Assembly: GCF_006475605.1 (NCBI RefSeq)
Contig: NZ_SSBC01000021.1
Span: 104,771 to 168,770, forward strand
Reading direction: 5' to 3'
Length of the DNA stretch: 64,000 nucleotides
DNA from: Asticcacaulis tiandongensis
GTDB lineage: Bacteria; Pseudomonadota; Alphaproteobacteria; Caulobacterales; Caulobacteraceae
Shown: piece by piece, positions 37,202 to 47,995 of the stretch
Numbering within the stretch: position 1 is the stretch's first letter
How the letters are laid out: each line of letters starts with the position of its first letter
Made by a program: the position numbers and the translations under genes
Notes under the pieces: generated by a model
The model's input: the letters and a program-made list of their open reading frames with translations, nothing else
Told to the model about the DNA's origin: nothing
Database searches by the model: none

Positions 37202-37708
37202 CTAATTATACGAAGATAAGCGCGTATCACAATGCAACAGAGCGGTACGCAGATGCTTGAAAACCATGCTGCGGCTCAGACCCATTCGCGTGGCGATGTC
37301 ATCCACCGTCAGTTCCTCGAATTTGCGCAGGCGGAATATCTCACGACACTGCGGGCTGAGTTCCTCAAGCGCCGTCAACACAATGCGCAGGTTTTCCTCA
37401 TCAATCAGCGCCTTTTCTGCGGAGGCCACCGGTGCCATGGCATCAGGCATCTCGCCATTCTCAAACAGAACCGCATGCCGCCGGTCAGCCCTTAGGCGAT
37501 CGGTCGCCAGATTTGACGTCAGCCGATAGAGATAGGCCTTGGGATTAAGGATCGGCGGATCATCTTCGACGCGCTGGATTTTAAACCACAGGCTCTGGGT
37601 GACATCCTCCGCCGCCGTCAGGCTGCCCACAATTCGTCGCGCCAGCCTTATCAGGGACGGACGTTCCGAAATCAGCAATCGGGAAAGCAGTGCGGAATTA
37701 GCAGGCAT
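37202..37708 (-). CDS. FecI-type ECF sigma factor
   Basis: A 168-residue extracytoplasmic-function sigma factor of the iron-responsive FecI type. Region 2 is about residues 12-75 (LARRIVGSLTAAEDVTQSLWFKI, NPKAYLYRLTSNLATDRLRADRR) and region 4 about 112-160 (LEELSPQCREIFRLRKFEELTVDDIATRMGLSRSMVFKHL). It would direct transcription of the receptor gene when FecR is activated. The only gap before it contains a strong Fur-like palindrome 42 bp upstream of its start, so it is probably switched on by iron starvation. Confidence 0.92.
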   Translation of the reverse strand: MPANSALLSRLLISERPSLIRLARRIVGSLTAAEDVTQSLWFKIQRVEDDPPILNPKAYLYRLTSNLATDRLRADRRHAVLFENGEMPDAMAPVASAEKALIDEENLRIVLTALEELSPQCREIFRLRKFEELTVDDIATRMGLSRSMVFKHLRTALLHCDTRLSSYN

Positions 37709-37750
37709 GTCTTATCTGAAGGTCACGGGATACGCCGTGACCCTACATGT

Positions 37751-37769
37751 ATTGAGAATAATTCGCAAT
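37751..37769. promoter_or_regulatory. Fur-box-like palindrome before the sigma gene
   Basis: ATTGAGAATAATTCGCAAT is a 19-bp inverted repeat around a central base with a single mismatch pair. It matches the GAGAAT-N-ATTCTC style of Fur boxes. It lies between tonB and the FecI-type gene and would give iron control to the sigma gene. Confidence 0.6.
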
Positions 37770-37779
37770 AACTTCGCGG

Positions 37780-38547
37780 TCATCGAATGAAAAATTCCAC
37801 CGGCACAGTGATTTCTATGGGGTTGCCTGTTACATCTTCGGGTGGTTTCGGCAGGGGCACACTGCGCCTGAGCATGTTCAGGGCTTCGCGATCAAGCGCG
37901 GCATAGCCGGATGAACGATCGACCTTAGACGTCACAACACGCCCGTCCCGATCCATTGAAAAGCGTAACCAGACCACGCCCTGCTGTCGCCGTGACCGGG
38001 CGTCAGCCGGATAGCGCTTGTTCTTCTCCAGATGGCTCATCAGACGCATTTGCCAGGTTTGGGGCGAGCTTGAGGCCAAAGGTGCCGGCGGGGCCGGACG
38101 TGACAGCGGAGCCGTCGTTTCCGGCGCAGGCGTAGCATCGACCATTGGCGATACCTCCGGCACTGGTGGCGGCGCAGGAATAGGCTTCACATCCGTCGGC
38201 AGGGTACGGGTTATGATCCGCTCCATCGGTTTCGGTCTGGCCTTTGACGCCGCCGCCTCAACCTGCTTCGGCCCCTCCGGTTGCTCCGAAGGCGGTTCCG
38301 GTGGTGCCTGAAGGTGAACCATCTCAACCGCAATGGACGGCTCTTCAAAAAGCATAGGGTCAGGCGTGCTGACCTTCCAATAGGCCACCATCATCACAGG
38401 CACGATGTGAAAGGCCACCGCACAGCTAAGCCCCGCCCCCCAGCGGGACTTAGCCTTATGCCGCTGATCCAGCATCATCGGCGTAAGGGATGGTTGTTTC
38501 ACCTCAGTCACGATATTGCGCGTCACAGGCAGGGCGGCCTCAAACAT
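37780..38547 (-). CDS. tonB: TonB energy-transducing protein
   Basis: A 255-residue TonB family protein. The frame continues 70 codons into hemO, but the start at 38547 lies 4 bases after the hemO stop and is the sensible one. The single N-terminal membrane anchor is about residues 32-55 (WGAGLSCAVAFHIVPVMMVAY). A Pro/Glu/Ala-rich periplasmic spacer (about 70-160) follows, then the C-terminal TonB domain (about 170-255: YPADARSRRQQGVVWLRFSMD, SSGYAALDREALNML). It probably powers the adjacent receptor. Separate exbBD genes are not in the window. Confidence 0.92.
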   Translation of the reverse strand: MFEAALPVTRNIVTEVKQPSLTPMMLDQRHKAKSRWGAGLSCAVAFHIVPVMMVAYWKVSTPDPMLFEEPSIAVEMVHLQAPPEPPSEQPEGPKQVEAAASKARPKPMERIITRTLPTDVKPIPAPPPVPEVSPMVDATPAPETTAPLSRPAPPAPLASSSPQTWQMRLMSHLEKNKRYPADARSRRQQGVVWLRFSMDRDGRVVTSKVDRSSGYAALDREALNMLRRSVPLPKPPEDVTGNPIEITVPVEFFIR

Positions 38548-38551
38548 GGCG

Positions 38552-39145
38552 TCACGCTTCGTATTGGGCCTGAACCAGCGCATGGACACGTTTGAACGCC
38601 GTTTCCGCACCAGCGGTGACCCGCGCCTCCTCTTCAGTCGTGAGGGCAATTTCATCGAGCGCCTTGGTAAAGGTCTTCCAGTGCAGGCCACGACCTTCAT
38701 CCGCCGGTGCCAGATGACGTGCGCCATGACCCGCATCCAGCCCCAGCTTTGCGGCAAACTTCAGAAGGAAAGCCGCCCCAAGATTGGAGCCTTCGGCCAC
38801 ATAAAGCCAGCCCAGCGCCGTCGGCAGGTCCACCTCACCGGCATGGAAATGGGGCGCCCTGTCCGCAACCGGCAATTCCGCCCCCACATCCCCCAGATCG
38901 TGAACAATATCATCGAAACGACGACGCCCCTTCAGGTCCGGCAGCAAAGCGTCCAGCACAGGCTCATCATAAAGCCTATAGATATCACGATGAAACAGAT
39001 ACTGTACCTTGAGAAAACGGGTATAGTTTTCAACACTCGCAAACGGGTTATGCGCCATGATGGTCTTATCCAGACGCTCATGCGTGTCCGTCGTAAGGCC
39101 CTTTAACCGCTTGGAACGGCTCTCGTTTTCAATAACTTCCACCAC
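38552..39145 (-). CDS. hemO: Biliverdin-producing heme oxygenase
   Basis: A 197-residue heme oxygenase of the HemO/PigA/BphO type, opening heme to biliverdin, CO and iron in the cytoplasm. The proximal heme-ligand His is probably H22 (TTDTHERLD), and the distal helix glycine region is visible at GWLYVAEGSNLGAAFL (about 111-126). It heads the unit hemO-tonB-sigma-FecR-receptor, which is the main evidence that the system takes up heme. No bacteriophytochrome gene is nearby, so a chromophore-making role is less likely. Confidence 0.92.
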   Translation of the reverse strand: MVEVIENESRSKRLKGLTTDTHERLDKTIMAHNPFASVENYTRFLKVQYLFHRDIYRLYDEPVLDALLPDLKGRRRFDDIVHDLGDVGAELPVADRAPHFHAGEVDLPTALGWLYVAEGSNLGAAFLLKFAAKLGLDAGHGARHLAPADEGRGLHWKTFTKALDEIALTTEEEARVTAGAETAFKRVHALVQAQYEA

Positions 39146-39344
39146 TATTTCTTACTCCGCAATATGACCGGATACAGACCCGCGGCATTAAATATGCGCC
39201 GCCTGCATCTGAGAGGCAGACGCAAAAAACTGCCCTCATATGAGTAAGACGTTTGTCAGGACGAATAATTCAGCCCTAAGGCTACTTTTTCACTGATGAT
39301 GCCCCTCACCCCTGAAAAAGCTTCATTATCTGCCTTGATAAAGC

Positions 39345-39363
39345 TTTGCGAATAAGTCACCAT
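39345..39363. promoter_or_regulatory. Third, weaker Fur-like site between hemO and GH53
   Basis: TTTGCGAAT-A-AGTCACCAT keeps the TTGCGAAT arm of the two sites above (14 of 19 positions) but not the second arm. It is 200 bp before hemO and 44 bp before GH53, so its target is uncertain. Confidence 0.25.
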
Positions 39364-39406
39364 CGATCACAAATAATCAATATGCCTCAGGAAAAGGGAA
39401 AACGTC

Positions 39407-40615
39407 ATGGACCGGAGGGGTTTAAACCGCCGCAAGCTGAACAGTGCTTTGGGGTTAGGGCTTTTGAGCCTTCCCCTCATGTCTGCCTTACCCAACCGGG
39501 CTGCCGCCACCCTTGCCAGGCGTCCCTGGCCGTTTCTGATTGGCGCAGACGTTTCATGGATACCTCAGGACGAAGCGCAGGGCGCGGTCTATTTCGACAA
39601 GGGCATCCAGAAAGATCCGCTCGATATTCTCAAAGACGCTGGTTTTAACGCTATAAAACTGCGCCTGTTTGTCGATCCTGAAAATGGCTATTCCCGACGT
39701 CAGCCGGACAAGAAATGGTGTGGCATCGATCAAACCATCGCCTTTGCCCGACGCATCAAGGCGGCCGGAATGCATCTGTCGCTTACCCTGCACTACAGCG
39801 ATACATGGGCCGATCCGGAACACCAGAGCCTGCCCGCAGCGTGGAAGGACTTTTCCTTCACTCAGCTTACCGACGCGGTCTATAAACACACCCATGATAG
39901 CCTGCTGGCCATGAAAGCGGCAGACGTTGCCCCTGATCTCGTTCTGATTGGCAACGAAACCACCTTCGGCATGTTATGGCCGCACGGGCGTGTCCCCCTG
40001 ACCATTCCGACCGGCAATCCGGTCACAGACGCCAACCACATGAAAGTCGATGCCGCGGGCGGATTTGATAATTTCGCCACCCTGCTCAAGGCCGGATTGT
40101 CGGCCTGTGGCGACACCGTACCGACAGCTAAAACCGCGGTTCATAATCATCTGGGCCGTCACTGGCCTATCGTGGAAAACTGGATAGACAATCTGCTTAA
40201 ACGTGACGTGCGTTTCGACGCCACCGGCTTTTCCTGCTATCAGCAGGCAGAAGAAGGCGACTGGGAACGCACCTTCCGCGAATATGTAAAACGCTATCCC
40301 GATCTCGGCTTCTTCGTCGCGGAATATTCCAGCCGCAAAACCTATGTCAATGAGATCACCCATGCGCACCCGTCGGGCTGGGGGGCCTATATCTGGGAGC
40401 CCACCCGCCATCAGGAAGCTGTGTTTGACAAAGACGGCGAAAACGCAGGCGAAGGCCCGCGTCCCAACCTTATCTCTCAGGGTCTGAATGCGGCTGAAGC
40501 GCCCGGCTCAACCCCGGCTACGGGTGCTCCTCAAAGATGGCGCAGCCCGGGCGGCCGTTATGACAGTAATACCTTTCTTGATACCTACCGGCAGATGGCC
40601 CACAGCTACAGGTAA
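39407..40615 (+). CDS. GH53 arabinogalactan endo-beta-1,4-galactanase
   Basis: A 402-residue exported endo-galactanase of family GH53, cutting beta-1,4-galactan side chains of pectin. ATG 39407 follows an AGGAAAAGGGAAAA purine run. A twin-arginine-like leader (NRRKLNSALGLGLL, ending NRAAA) precedes the TIM barrel. GADVSWIPQDE (46-56) and LRLFVDPENGY (85-95) are family hallmarks. The acid/base Glu is E184 (IGNETTFGMLWP) and the nucleophile E306 (FVAEYSS). It stands alone between the heme block and the adhesin, but fits functionally with the pectin enzymes at 57-60 kb. Confidence 0.92.
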   Translation: MDRRGLNRRKLNSALGLGLLSLPLMSALPNRAAATLARRPWPFLIGADVSWIPQDEAQGAVYFDKGIQKDPLDILKDAGFNAIKLRLFVDPENGYSRRQPDKKWCGIDQTIAFARRIKAAGMHLSLTLHYSDTWADPEHQSLPAAWKDFSFTQLTDAVYKHTHDSLLAMKAADVAPDLVLIGNETTFGMLWPHGRVPLTIPTGNPVTDANHMKVDAAGGFDNFATLLKAGLSACGDTVPTAKTAVHNHLGRHWPIVENWIDNLLKRDVRFDATGFSCYQQAEEGDWERTFREYVKRYPDLGFFVAEYSSRKTYVNEITHAHPSGWGAYIWEPTRHQEAVFDKDGENAGEGPRPNLISQGLNAAEAPGSTPATGAPQRWRSPGGRYDSNTFLDTYRQMAHSYR

Positions 40616-40662
40616 CCGGATGCCATTGTGTGCCGTTGAAACTCTAGCGATTGATGAACTTG

Positions 40663-40700
40663 TGCCCTGAGTGACGTCCTTGAGCGACGCAATCAGGGCA
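40663..40700 (+). terminator. Possible terminator after the galactanase
   Basis: TGCCCTGA (40663-40670) pairs with TCAGGGCA (40693-40700), with a long structured loop and no T-run. It lies 48 bases past the stop. Confidence 0.3.
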
Positions 40701-40813
40701 TTGCCATCAACCCTAAGGTGTTAGCCAAAAAAACACCCGAAAACCTCACTCTGCTAACATACGATTAATCATATCATGCCAGATGGTAACCTTAGTTCTG
40801 GTAATAGAATACC

Positions 40814-43800
40814 ATGGCTGGCTTTATTGTTCCGTTTCGCGTACCTGCTACAGTTGCCGATCTAACGCCAGTTCACCTCCCTAAACGCACACCTCTTCGC
40901 CGACATTTGCTTGTCAGTGTATTCAGTCTCCTGGCCGGAGGGACGACGCCTTTGATGGCGCAAAACGCGGCCCTGCCTCAGGGGGGAACAGTAGTGCGCG
41001 GCGAAGCCACACTTTCCCGCCCTGCCCCCAATCTGCTGACGATTGATCAGGCGTCACAACGGGCCGTAATTGACTGGACCGATTTTTCTATCGGCTCAAA
41101 CCATCAGGTCGATATCCGCAACGGTAGCGGCGCGACGCTTAACCGCGTACTCGGCGGTCAGATTTCACAGATCGACGGCCTTCTGAGCAGCAGCGGCTCG
41201 GTCTATATCATGAACCCCAACGGGGTGATCGTCGGGGCGGGCGGTCGTGTTCTGGCCGGTGGTAATTTCGTGGCCTCGTCACGGCCCTTTGATACCGACG
41301 CCTTCATGAACGGCGACAGCCTGCGTGCCCAGGGTGCGTCAGGCGGCGACATCATCAATCAGGGTGAAATATTATCCCGTCAGGGCAGTGTGGTGCTGAT
41401 CGGACGCTCCGTCACCAACAGCGGTCACATTTCCGCTGACAACGGCACGGCCTCACTGGTGGCTGGTGATGATGTGCTTCTGACCACGCTTGAGGATCAG
41501 GGCAGCCGCATCTTTGTGGCCTTAGGCGATGCGCAAGCCACCGAAGACCATGTCACGCAGGATGGACGCATTACGGCCGCCGCGGCTTCGCTGCAATCGG
41601 CAGGCGGCAATATCTACGCACTGGCTGGCAACCGCGACAATCTGGTTCAGGCTACGGGCACGCAAACCATAGGCGGTCAGTTGTGGCTGTCTGCGCCCAC
41701 GGGCACGGTAGCGGTTTCAGGCAACCTGATTGCGCGTAACGACGACGGCAACGGCGGGCGGATTAACGTCAATGGTCAGACTGTTAACCTACGCAGCAGC
41801 GCCGTACTTGATGCACGCGGCACATCCGGTGGTGAAATCGTCGTCGGTGCCGATGCTTACGGCACGGCTCAGGGGCTGGCAGCGCACGCAACCCTTGCGG
41901 ACGGGGTCAGCCTGCTGGCAGGCGGGGCATCCGGTGGCGGACGCATCGAAACCTCGGCGCGCCATCTTGAGATTGGAAAGGCACATATTCGCGCCGGAAA
42001 GGGCGGCGAATGGCTGCTTGATCCCGATGATCTGCTGATCGATGCGGGCGCCGCACAAACCATTGTCGACACGCTGAATGCAGACACGAACGTGCACCAG
42101 CAGACCACGGCAGGCGGCACGGGCGGCAGCGGTGATATCACCGTGGCCTCGGACATCATCTGGACAGGCACCGGTAACCTGACGCTTGAGGCGTTCAATA
42201 ATATTAACGTCAGTGCCGACATTTCCGGCGTCGGTTCAACCACCCTGATTGCCGGCAATGATATTGACGTTCACAGCACCGTTTCCAGCAGCACCATCAA
42301 TATTACGGCCGACAATCAACTGACCCTGCATGGCGGGAGCCTTAATGCCGTCGGCGACATCATCCTGAATGCGCCGCGCTTTGATAATCACGGCGCAAAC
42401 CTCAATTCGGACAGTGGTCGCTGGCTCGTCTACACCAATGATCCGGCGCTCAATGTCACCGAAAGCATGACGCCCGATTTCTATCAGTATAATGCCTCGA
42501 CCGGTTCAACGGTTCTGGGGTCTGGTAACGGGATGCTGTTCAGCATTAACCCGAACATTTCCATCACACTGGGGCCGATCACCAAGACCTATGACGGCAC
42601 CACCCTTGCCGTGCTGAACGACAGCAATACCACCGTCACCGGCCTGCACACAGACGACAGCTGGACGCTGGACGGCACCTTCTCCAACAAGGACGCAGGC
42701 ACGGGCCGGACGGTTACCGGCTCCAATTTCACAGTCGAGCGCGCTGGCGTAGCGGTTCATGGCTACAGCCTGACAGATGCCACCCCGACCACCAACCTGG
42801 GCACGATCGATCAGGCCATCCTGACCGGTCTGATCGTCGGCACGCCGTCGAAAGTCTATAACAAGACCACCACAGCCAGCCTGTCGTCCGCCAACTATGC
42901 CTTTGACGGACTGGCCGCCGGAGAATCAATCACCGTCCGTCAGGCCGCCAGCGTCGCCTATGATTCTGCCGATGCCGGTGCACGGATCGTGGATGCCACC
43001 TTTGCCGCCACCAGCTTTTCAGCCGGGGCGGATACGCTTTTATCAAACTACGTCCTGCCTACCACGGCGACCGGCGTGGTTGCCGACGACAAGACCTATA
43101 ACCGCCAGATCACCACGTCTCTCAACACCGACAATGCCGCGCTCTATGGCGTTCTGGTAGGTGACGATGTGACACTCGACCTCAGCGGCGCGACAGGCTT
43201 TTTTGCCGATTATAATGCCGAAGCCGACAAGGTCGTTATGGCCAGTGGCTTTACCCTTAACGGCACAGAGGCGGCTAACTATTACCTCATTCAGCCGCAG
43301 GGCCTTAAGGCCACCATTAACCGGGCTGGCCTGAGTGTCACCGGTGTGACGGCTTCGAACAAGATATATGACGGCACGACCGACGCCACGCTCAGTCTGG
43401 GCAGTGCCGGTTTGAGCGGCGTCAGCGGCGGCGATAATGTCGCCCTGTCCACAACCGGCGCCAGTGGCAATTTCATTTTCTCCAGCGCAGGCTCGAATAT
43501 CAGCGTTAACACGTCCGGCTTTACCTTGACCGGAAACGACCGCAACAATTACAGCCTCAGTCAGCCCTCAAGCCTGACGGCGGATATTACCCCGCGTGCC
43601 CTTACCCTTAACCTCACCGGCACCCCGACTAAGGTCTATAACGGCCTGACCAATGCCTATATCAACGCTTCCCATTATGAACTGACAGGCTTCATCGCCG
43701 GTGAAGGCGCGGCCATCACCCAGACATCGCAGGCCCATTATGCTTCGCAGAATGCGGGCACGCACACGATTACGGCCACCATCGCCCCTTCGGACTATTC

Positions 43801-43999
43801 GGCCAATAGCGGCACCAGCCTGGCAAACTATATCCTGCCGACTTCGGTGACAGGCACTGGCACCATCACCCGCGCGCCGATTCTCATGCAACTCGAAGGG
43901 AACCCGATCAAGGAATATGACGGCAATACGACAGCGACGCTTAATCCGTCCAACTTCCTTCTGTGGGGCTTCATTGACGGCGAAAGGCGCGACGGTTAA
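40814..43999 (+). CDS. TpsA part 1: signal, TPS domain, repeats 1-6
   Basis: A 1061-residue first segment. The extended signal peptide (HLLVSVFSLLAGGTTPLMAQN) is followed by the haemagglutination-activity/TPS domain (about residues 50-330: DQASQRAVIDWTDFSIGSNH, LNRVLGGQISQIDGLL, SGSVYIMNPNGVIVGAGG). The NPNG motif is the one TpsB partners recognise. A right-handed beta-helix-like stretch follows, then about five and a half repeats of the KxYDGTT type. It stops early in repeat 6 because of the extra A at 43983-43985. Confidence 0.85.
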   Translation: MAGFIVPFRVPATVADLTPVHLPKRTPLRRHLLVSVFSLLAGGTTPLMAQNAALPQGGTVVRGEATLSRPAPNLLTIDQASQRAVIDWTDFSIGSNHQVDIRNGSGATLNRVLGGQISQIDGLLSSSGSVYIMNPNGVIVGAGGRVLAGGNFVASSRPFDTDAFMNGDSLRAQGASGGDIINQGEILSRQGSVVLIGRSVTNSGHISADNGTASLVAGDDVLLTTLEDQGSRIFVALGDAQATEDHVTQDGRITAAAASLQSAGGNIYALAGNRDNLVQATGTQTIGGQLWLSAPTGTVAVSGNLIARNDDGNGGRINVNGQTVNLRSSAVLDARGTSGGEIVVGADAYGTAQGLAAHATLADGVSLLAGGASGGGRIETSARHLEIGKAHIRAGKGGEWLLDPDDLLIDAGAAQTIVDTLNADTNVHQQTTAGGTGGSGDITVASDIIWTGTGNLTLEAFNNINVSADISGVGSTTLIAGNDIDVHSTVSSSTINITADNQLTLHGGSLNAVGDIILNAPRFDNHGANLNSDSGRWLVYTNDPALNVTESMTPDFYQYNASTGSTVLGSGNGMLFSINPNISITLGPITKTYDGTTLAVLNDSNTTVTGLHTDDSWTLDGTFSNKDAGTGRTVTGSNFTVERAGVAVHGYSLTDATPTTNLGTIDQAILTGLIVGTPSKVYNKTTTASLSSANYAFDGLAAGESITVRQAASVAYDSADAGARIVDATFAATSFSAGADTLLSNYVLPTTATGVVADDKTYNRQITTSLNTDNAALYGVLVGDDVTLDLSGATGFFADYNAEADKVVMASGFTLNGTEAANYYLIQPQGLKATINRAGLSVTGVTASNKIYDGTTDATLSLGSAGLSGVSGGDNVALSTTGASGNFIFSSAGSNISVNTSGFTLTGNDRNNYSLSQPSSLTADITPRALTLNLTGTPTKVYNGLTNAYINASHYELTGFIAGEGAAITQTSQAHYASQNAGTHTITATIAPSDYSANSGTSLANYILPTSVTGTGTITRAPILMQLEGNPIKEYDGNTTATLNPSNFLLWGFIDGERRDG

Positions 44000-46900
44000 C
44001 CAGACCGTTGGCACCTATAGTGACAAGGATGCCGGTTTCCGTGATGTCAGCGTAAGCATCAGCGAAAGCGATCTGACCGCCAGTGCTGGCACCCTGCTGT
44101 CTAACTACAGCTTCCCGACACTGGTATTCGGGGTTGGCACGATCACACCGGCAAGGCTGGGCGGCCATATATACGCCGAAATCATCAACAATCCGACCAA
44201 GACCTATGACGGCACGACCGTCGCCTATCTGACAGCGAGCAATTTCAATCTGACGGGCTTCGTGGCTGGCGAAGGGGCTACAGTCACCCAGACGGTGGGC
44301 ACCTACGGCAACAAGAATGCCGGCGTTCAACCGGTTATGGCCACGCTGACGGCGGGAGATTTTGTCGCTAATTCGGGCACAAACCTGTCAAACTACATCC
44401 TGCCGACCCAAGCCTATGGTACAGGAACGATACAACGTGCTCTCATTGCAGCGTCCATTTCTGGTGATCCAACCAAGGTCTATAATGGTACGCGTACGGC
44501 CGAACTGACGGCGGCAAACTATGCCTTTTCCGGCTTTGCCAGCGGAGAAGGTGTCACGGTCGCCAATGGTCTTGATGTCCGGTATGACCATAAGGATGCC
44601 GGTGCGCGCACGATCACAGTCAATTTCGCCGCCACCAGCCTTGTGGCCAATAATAACACCTTGCTGCTGAACTATATATTGCCGACGACGGCAACGGGCA
44701 CAGGCACCATTACCCGCGCACCGGTCACAGTGGTGGGGGCCGTTGCCAATAACCGCGTCTATGACGCCACCACCCTTGCCACGCTCAATCTCGGCAATGC
44801 GCGTTTGTACGGCCTGATCGACGGCGATGTGATTTCTCTCGACACCTCCGGAGTCATCGCGACATTTGGCTCCGCCGATGCCGCAAACGGCAAGGGTGTT
44901 ACCGCAAGCGGCTTCGACATTGGCGGGCAGGATGTCCATAACTACCAACTGTTTCAGCCTACAGGCCTGAGCGCTAACATTACCCGCAAAGCCCTTACCC
45001 TCAGCCAGATTACGGCCCTGAACCGTGCCTATGACGGCACGACAAACGCCGCGCTGAATACCGCTTCGGGCATATTGAATGGCGTTATAGGAACGGATGC
45101 CGTCAGCGTTAACACGGCAGGCATCAGCGGCACGTTTGCTGACAAGAACGTCAATACCGGCATAGGCGTGACCTTAAGCGGCCTCGGCCTGAGCGGGGCG
45201 CAGGCAGGCAACTATACGATTGCTTCCAGCGTAACCGATGCGCTGATCGGCCAGATCACCCCAGCCGCCCTGACCGTCAGCGGCGTGGTGGTCAATAATA
45301 AGGTCTATGACAGATTAAGAACAGCCACCTTCTCAAGTTATGGCACCCTGTCCGGCCTGCTGGGATCAGACGATGTGATCCTCGACCCGGGTGCGGTTAC
45401 AGGTCAGTTCAACAGCAATGCCAATGTCGCCAATAATAAAGGCGTAACCGTATCCGGCTACAGCATCAGCGGCAGTGATATGGGTAACTATACCTTCACG
45501 CAGCCTACAGGTGTTACAGCTAATATCACCCCTAAAACCCTGACCGTTGCGTCCGTGCAGAAAACATATAATGGCAATCGGGCAAACAACGGAGCCACCT
45601 ATCGTTTGGCGGGTGTTATCTCCAGCGATACGGTTACGATGTCGGCCACTAACAACGCCAGCGCCTTTGGCGACAAAAATGTTGCCGGTCAGTGGAACGG
45701 TTTATCAGTTGATAATGGCATCAGCATCAACCTGACCGGCGTTACACTAAGCGGCGCACAAAGCGGCAACTACACGATTGCGTCAACGGTAACCAACGAG
45801 GCCATTGGCATCATTACGCCGAAAAACCTGACCGCGGCCATTATCAACAACCCGACTAAAACCTACGACCGGACGAATACTGCCACCCTCACCAGCGCCA
45901 ACTTCACCTTGTCGGGTTTCATTACCGGCGAAGGCGCAAGCGTCATCCAAACAACTGGCACCTATAATTCCGTCAATGCGGGTTCGCGCACCGTGACCGC
46001 CACCCTGGCCCCAGGCGACTTCACAGCCAATGGCGGCACACTTCTGTCGAACTATAATCTGCCCACGACCGCCACAGGTGCGGGCACAATCAATAAGGCC
46101 ACAGTAACCATCAGCGGCCTTACGGCGAACAATAAGATTTACGACACCACTACCTCTGCCACGCTTTCAGGCACAGCCACTCTTAACGGCATAGTGTCAG
46201 GGGATACGATTACCCTCAATGCCTCGGGCGCGACCGCTGTATTTGCCAGCCCTGATGCCGGTACCGGCATCACCGTCACGGCTACGGGCTTTGCCCTGAG
46301 TGATAGCACCAACTACCTCCTGACCCAGCCAACGGGCCTGAGCGCCAATATTGCAACCGCCAACCTGACCCTGACGCGTGTCGAGCGCGTCTATAATGCA
46401 GGCACCGGCCTTGCGGGCAGCACCTATACTCTGGCTGGAGTCATCGGCGGTGACGACGTCGGGGTCAATACAAGCGGGATCACCGGTAACTTCGCTAACA
46501 AAAATGTCAACACCGGTATCAGCCTGAGCCTCACAGGTCTGGCGCTTAGCGGTGCCCACGCCAATAATTACGTGATCAATTCTACTGTCACCGATGCACA
46601 GATCGGCGTAATCACCCCCGCAACGCTTACCTTAAGTGGGATTGCGGCTCTCAGCAAAATATATGACGGATCAACAAACCTGATGCTGGACAACAGCGGC
46701 CTCACGCTTAATGGCCGTCTGGGAACCGATGATCTGGAATTAAGTGCGCTGGGCGCAACCGCTGCCTTTGGAACGGCAAATGTCGGCACCTATACGATCA
46801 ATGCCAGCGGCTATAGTCTCGGTGGGCAAGATGCCGGGAACTATATCCTCACCCAGCCGACGGGACTGAGCGCTTCTATCACACCCAAGGCGTTGACGGC

Positions 46901-47995
46901 AGCCATCATCGGCACGCCCACAAAGACCTATAATGGCAACACCAATGCGGCCCTGACTAACGCTAACTTTGCCATGTCAGGCTTCGTTACCGGCGAAGGC
47001 GCAAGCGTTACCCAGACCACAGGCACCTATGCCTCTGCTGATGCCGGTTCACGCAACGTAACCGCCAATCTCGCTTCCGGTGATTTCTCGGCCAATAGCG
47101 GTACACTTTTGTCGAACTATACCCTGCCGACAACCGCCACCGGCGCGGGCCTGATAAATCAGGCTGTGCTGACCGCAGCCATCATCAACACGCCAACCAA
47201 AACCTATAACGGCAACAACACTGCCGCCCTGACCAACGCCAACTTTGCCCTGTCAGGCTTCATCTCAGGCGAAGGCGCAAGCGTTACCCAGACCACAGGC
47301 ACCTATGATTCCGTCAATGCCGGTAACCGTAACGTCTCCGCCATCTTGGCCTCAGGCGACTTTACCGCCAACAGCGGCACGCTTTTGTCGAACTACGTCC
47401 TGCCAACCGACGCCACCGGTGCGGGTCTGATCAATCAGGCCATACTTACCGCCGCTATCATAGGCACACCCACAAAGACCTATAACGGCAATGCTGACGC
47501 GGCTCTGACCGACGCTAATTTCACCCTGTCAGGCTTCGTCACTGGCGAAGGCGCAAGCGTTACCCAGACCACAGGCACCTATGATTCCGCTAATGCCGGC
47601 GCGCGCGGTGTGTCGACCACCGTGTCCGATGCCGATTTCCGTACCGATGGTTCAACCCTGATGTCGAACTATGACTTACCGGCCAGCATCACCAGTACCG
47701 GTCAGATCGGCCGTAAAAACCTGTCGGCAGCACTGGTCAATGTCAGCAAACCCTATGATGGCACCACAGACGCGCCCCTGACCGGCAGCAACTTCGTGTT
47801 TGAAGGCTTCATCACCGGCGAAGGCGCGACATCTATTCAGACCAGCGGTCAGTTCGCGGGTTCGGTCGTCGGCACGCATGACGTATCCGCCACCCTTAGC
47901 CCGTCCGACCTGATTGCTGATACCGGCACCTTGCTGGACAATTACGTGTTGCCAACCCGCGCCGAGGGTCAGGGCGTCATTTCCCCGACCACCAT
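42575..47995 (+). repeat. Twenty YDG/MBG-type coding repeats
   Basis: I count 20 units opening with K-x-Y-[DN]-x-x-T and continuing L-x-G-[FV]-x-x-G-[ED]. Repeats 17, 18 and 19 (key motif at about 46927, 47203 and 47479) are nearly identical with an exact 276-bp (92-residue) period, indicating recent tandem duplication; earlier units are more diverged. Confidence 0.85.

Noticed and set aside
38548..38757. N-terminal extension of TonB into hemO
   Set aside because: The extension is Arg-rich antisense-like sequence inside hemO, and the anchor helix follows the start at 38547.
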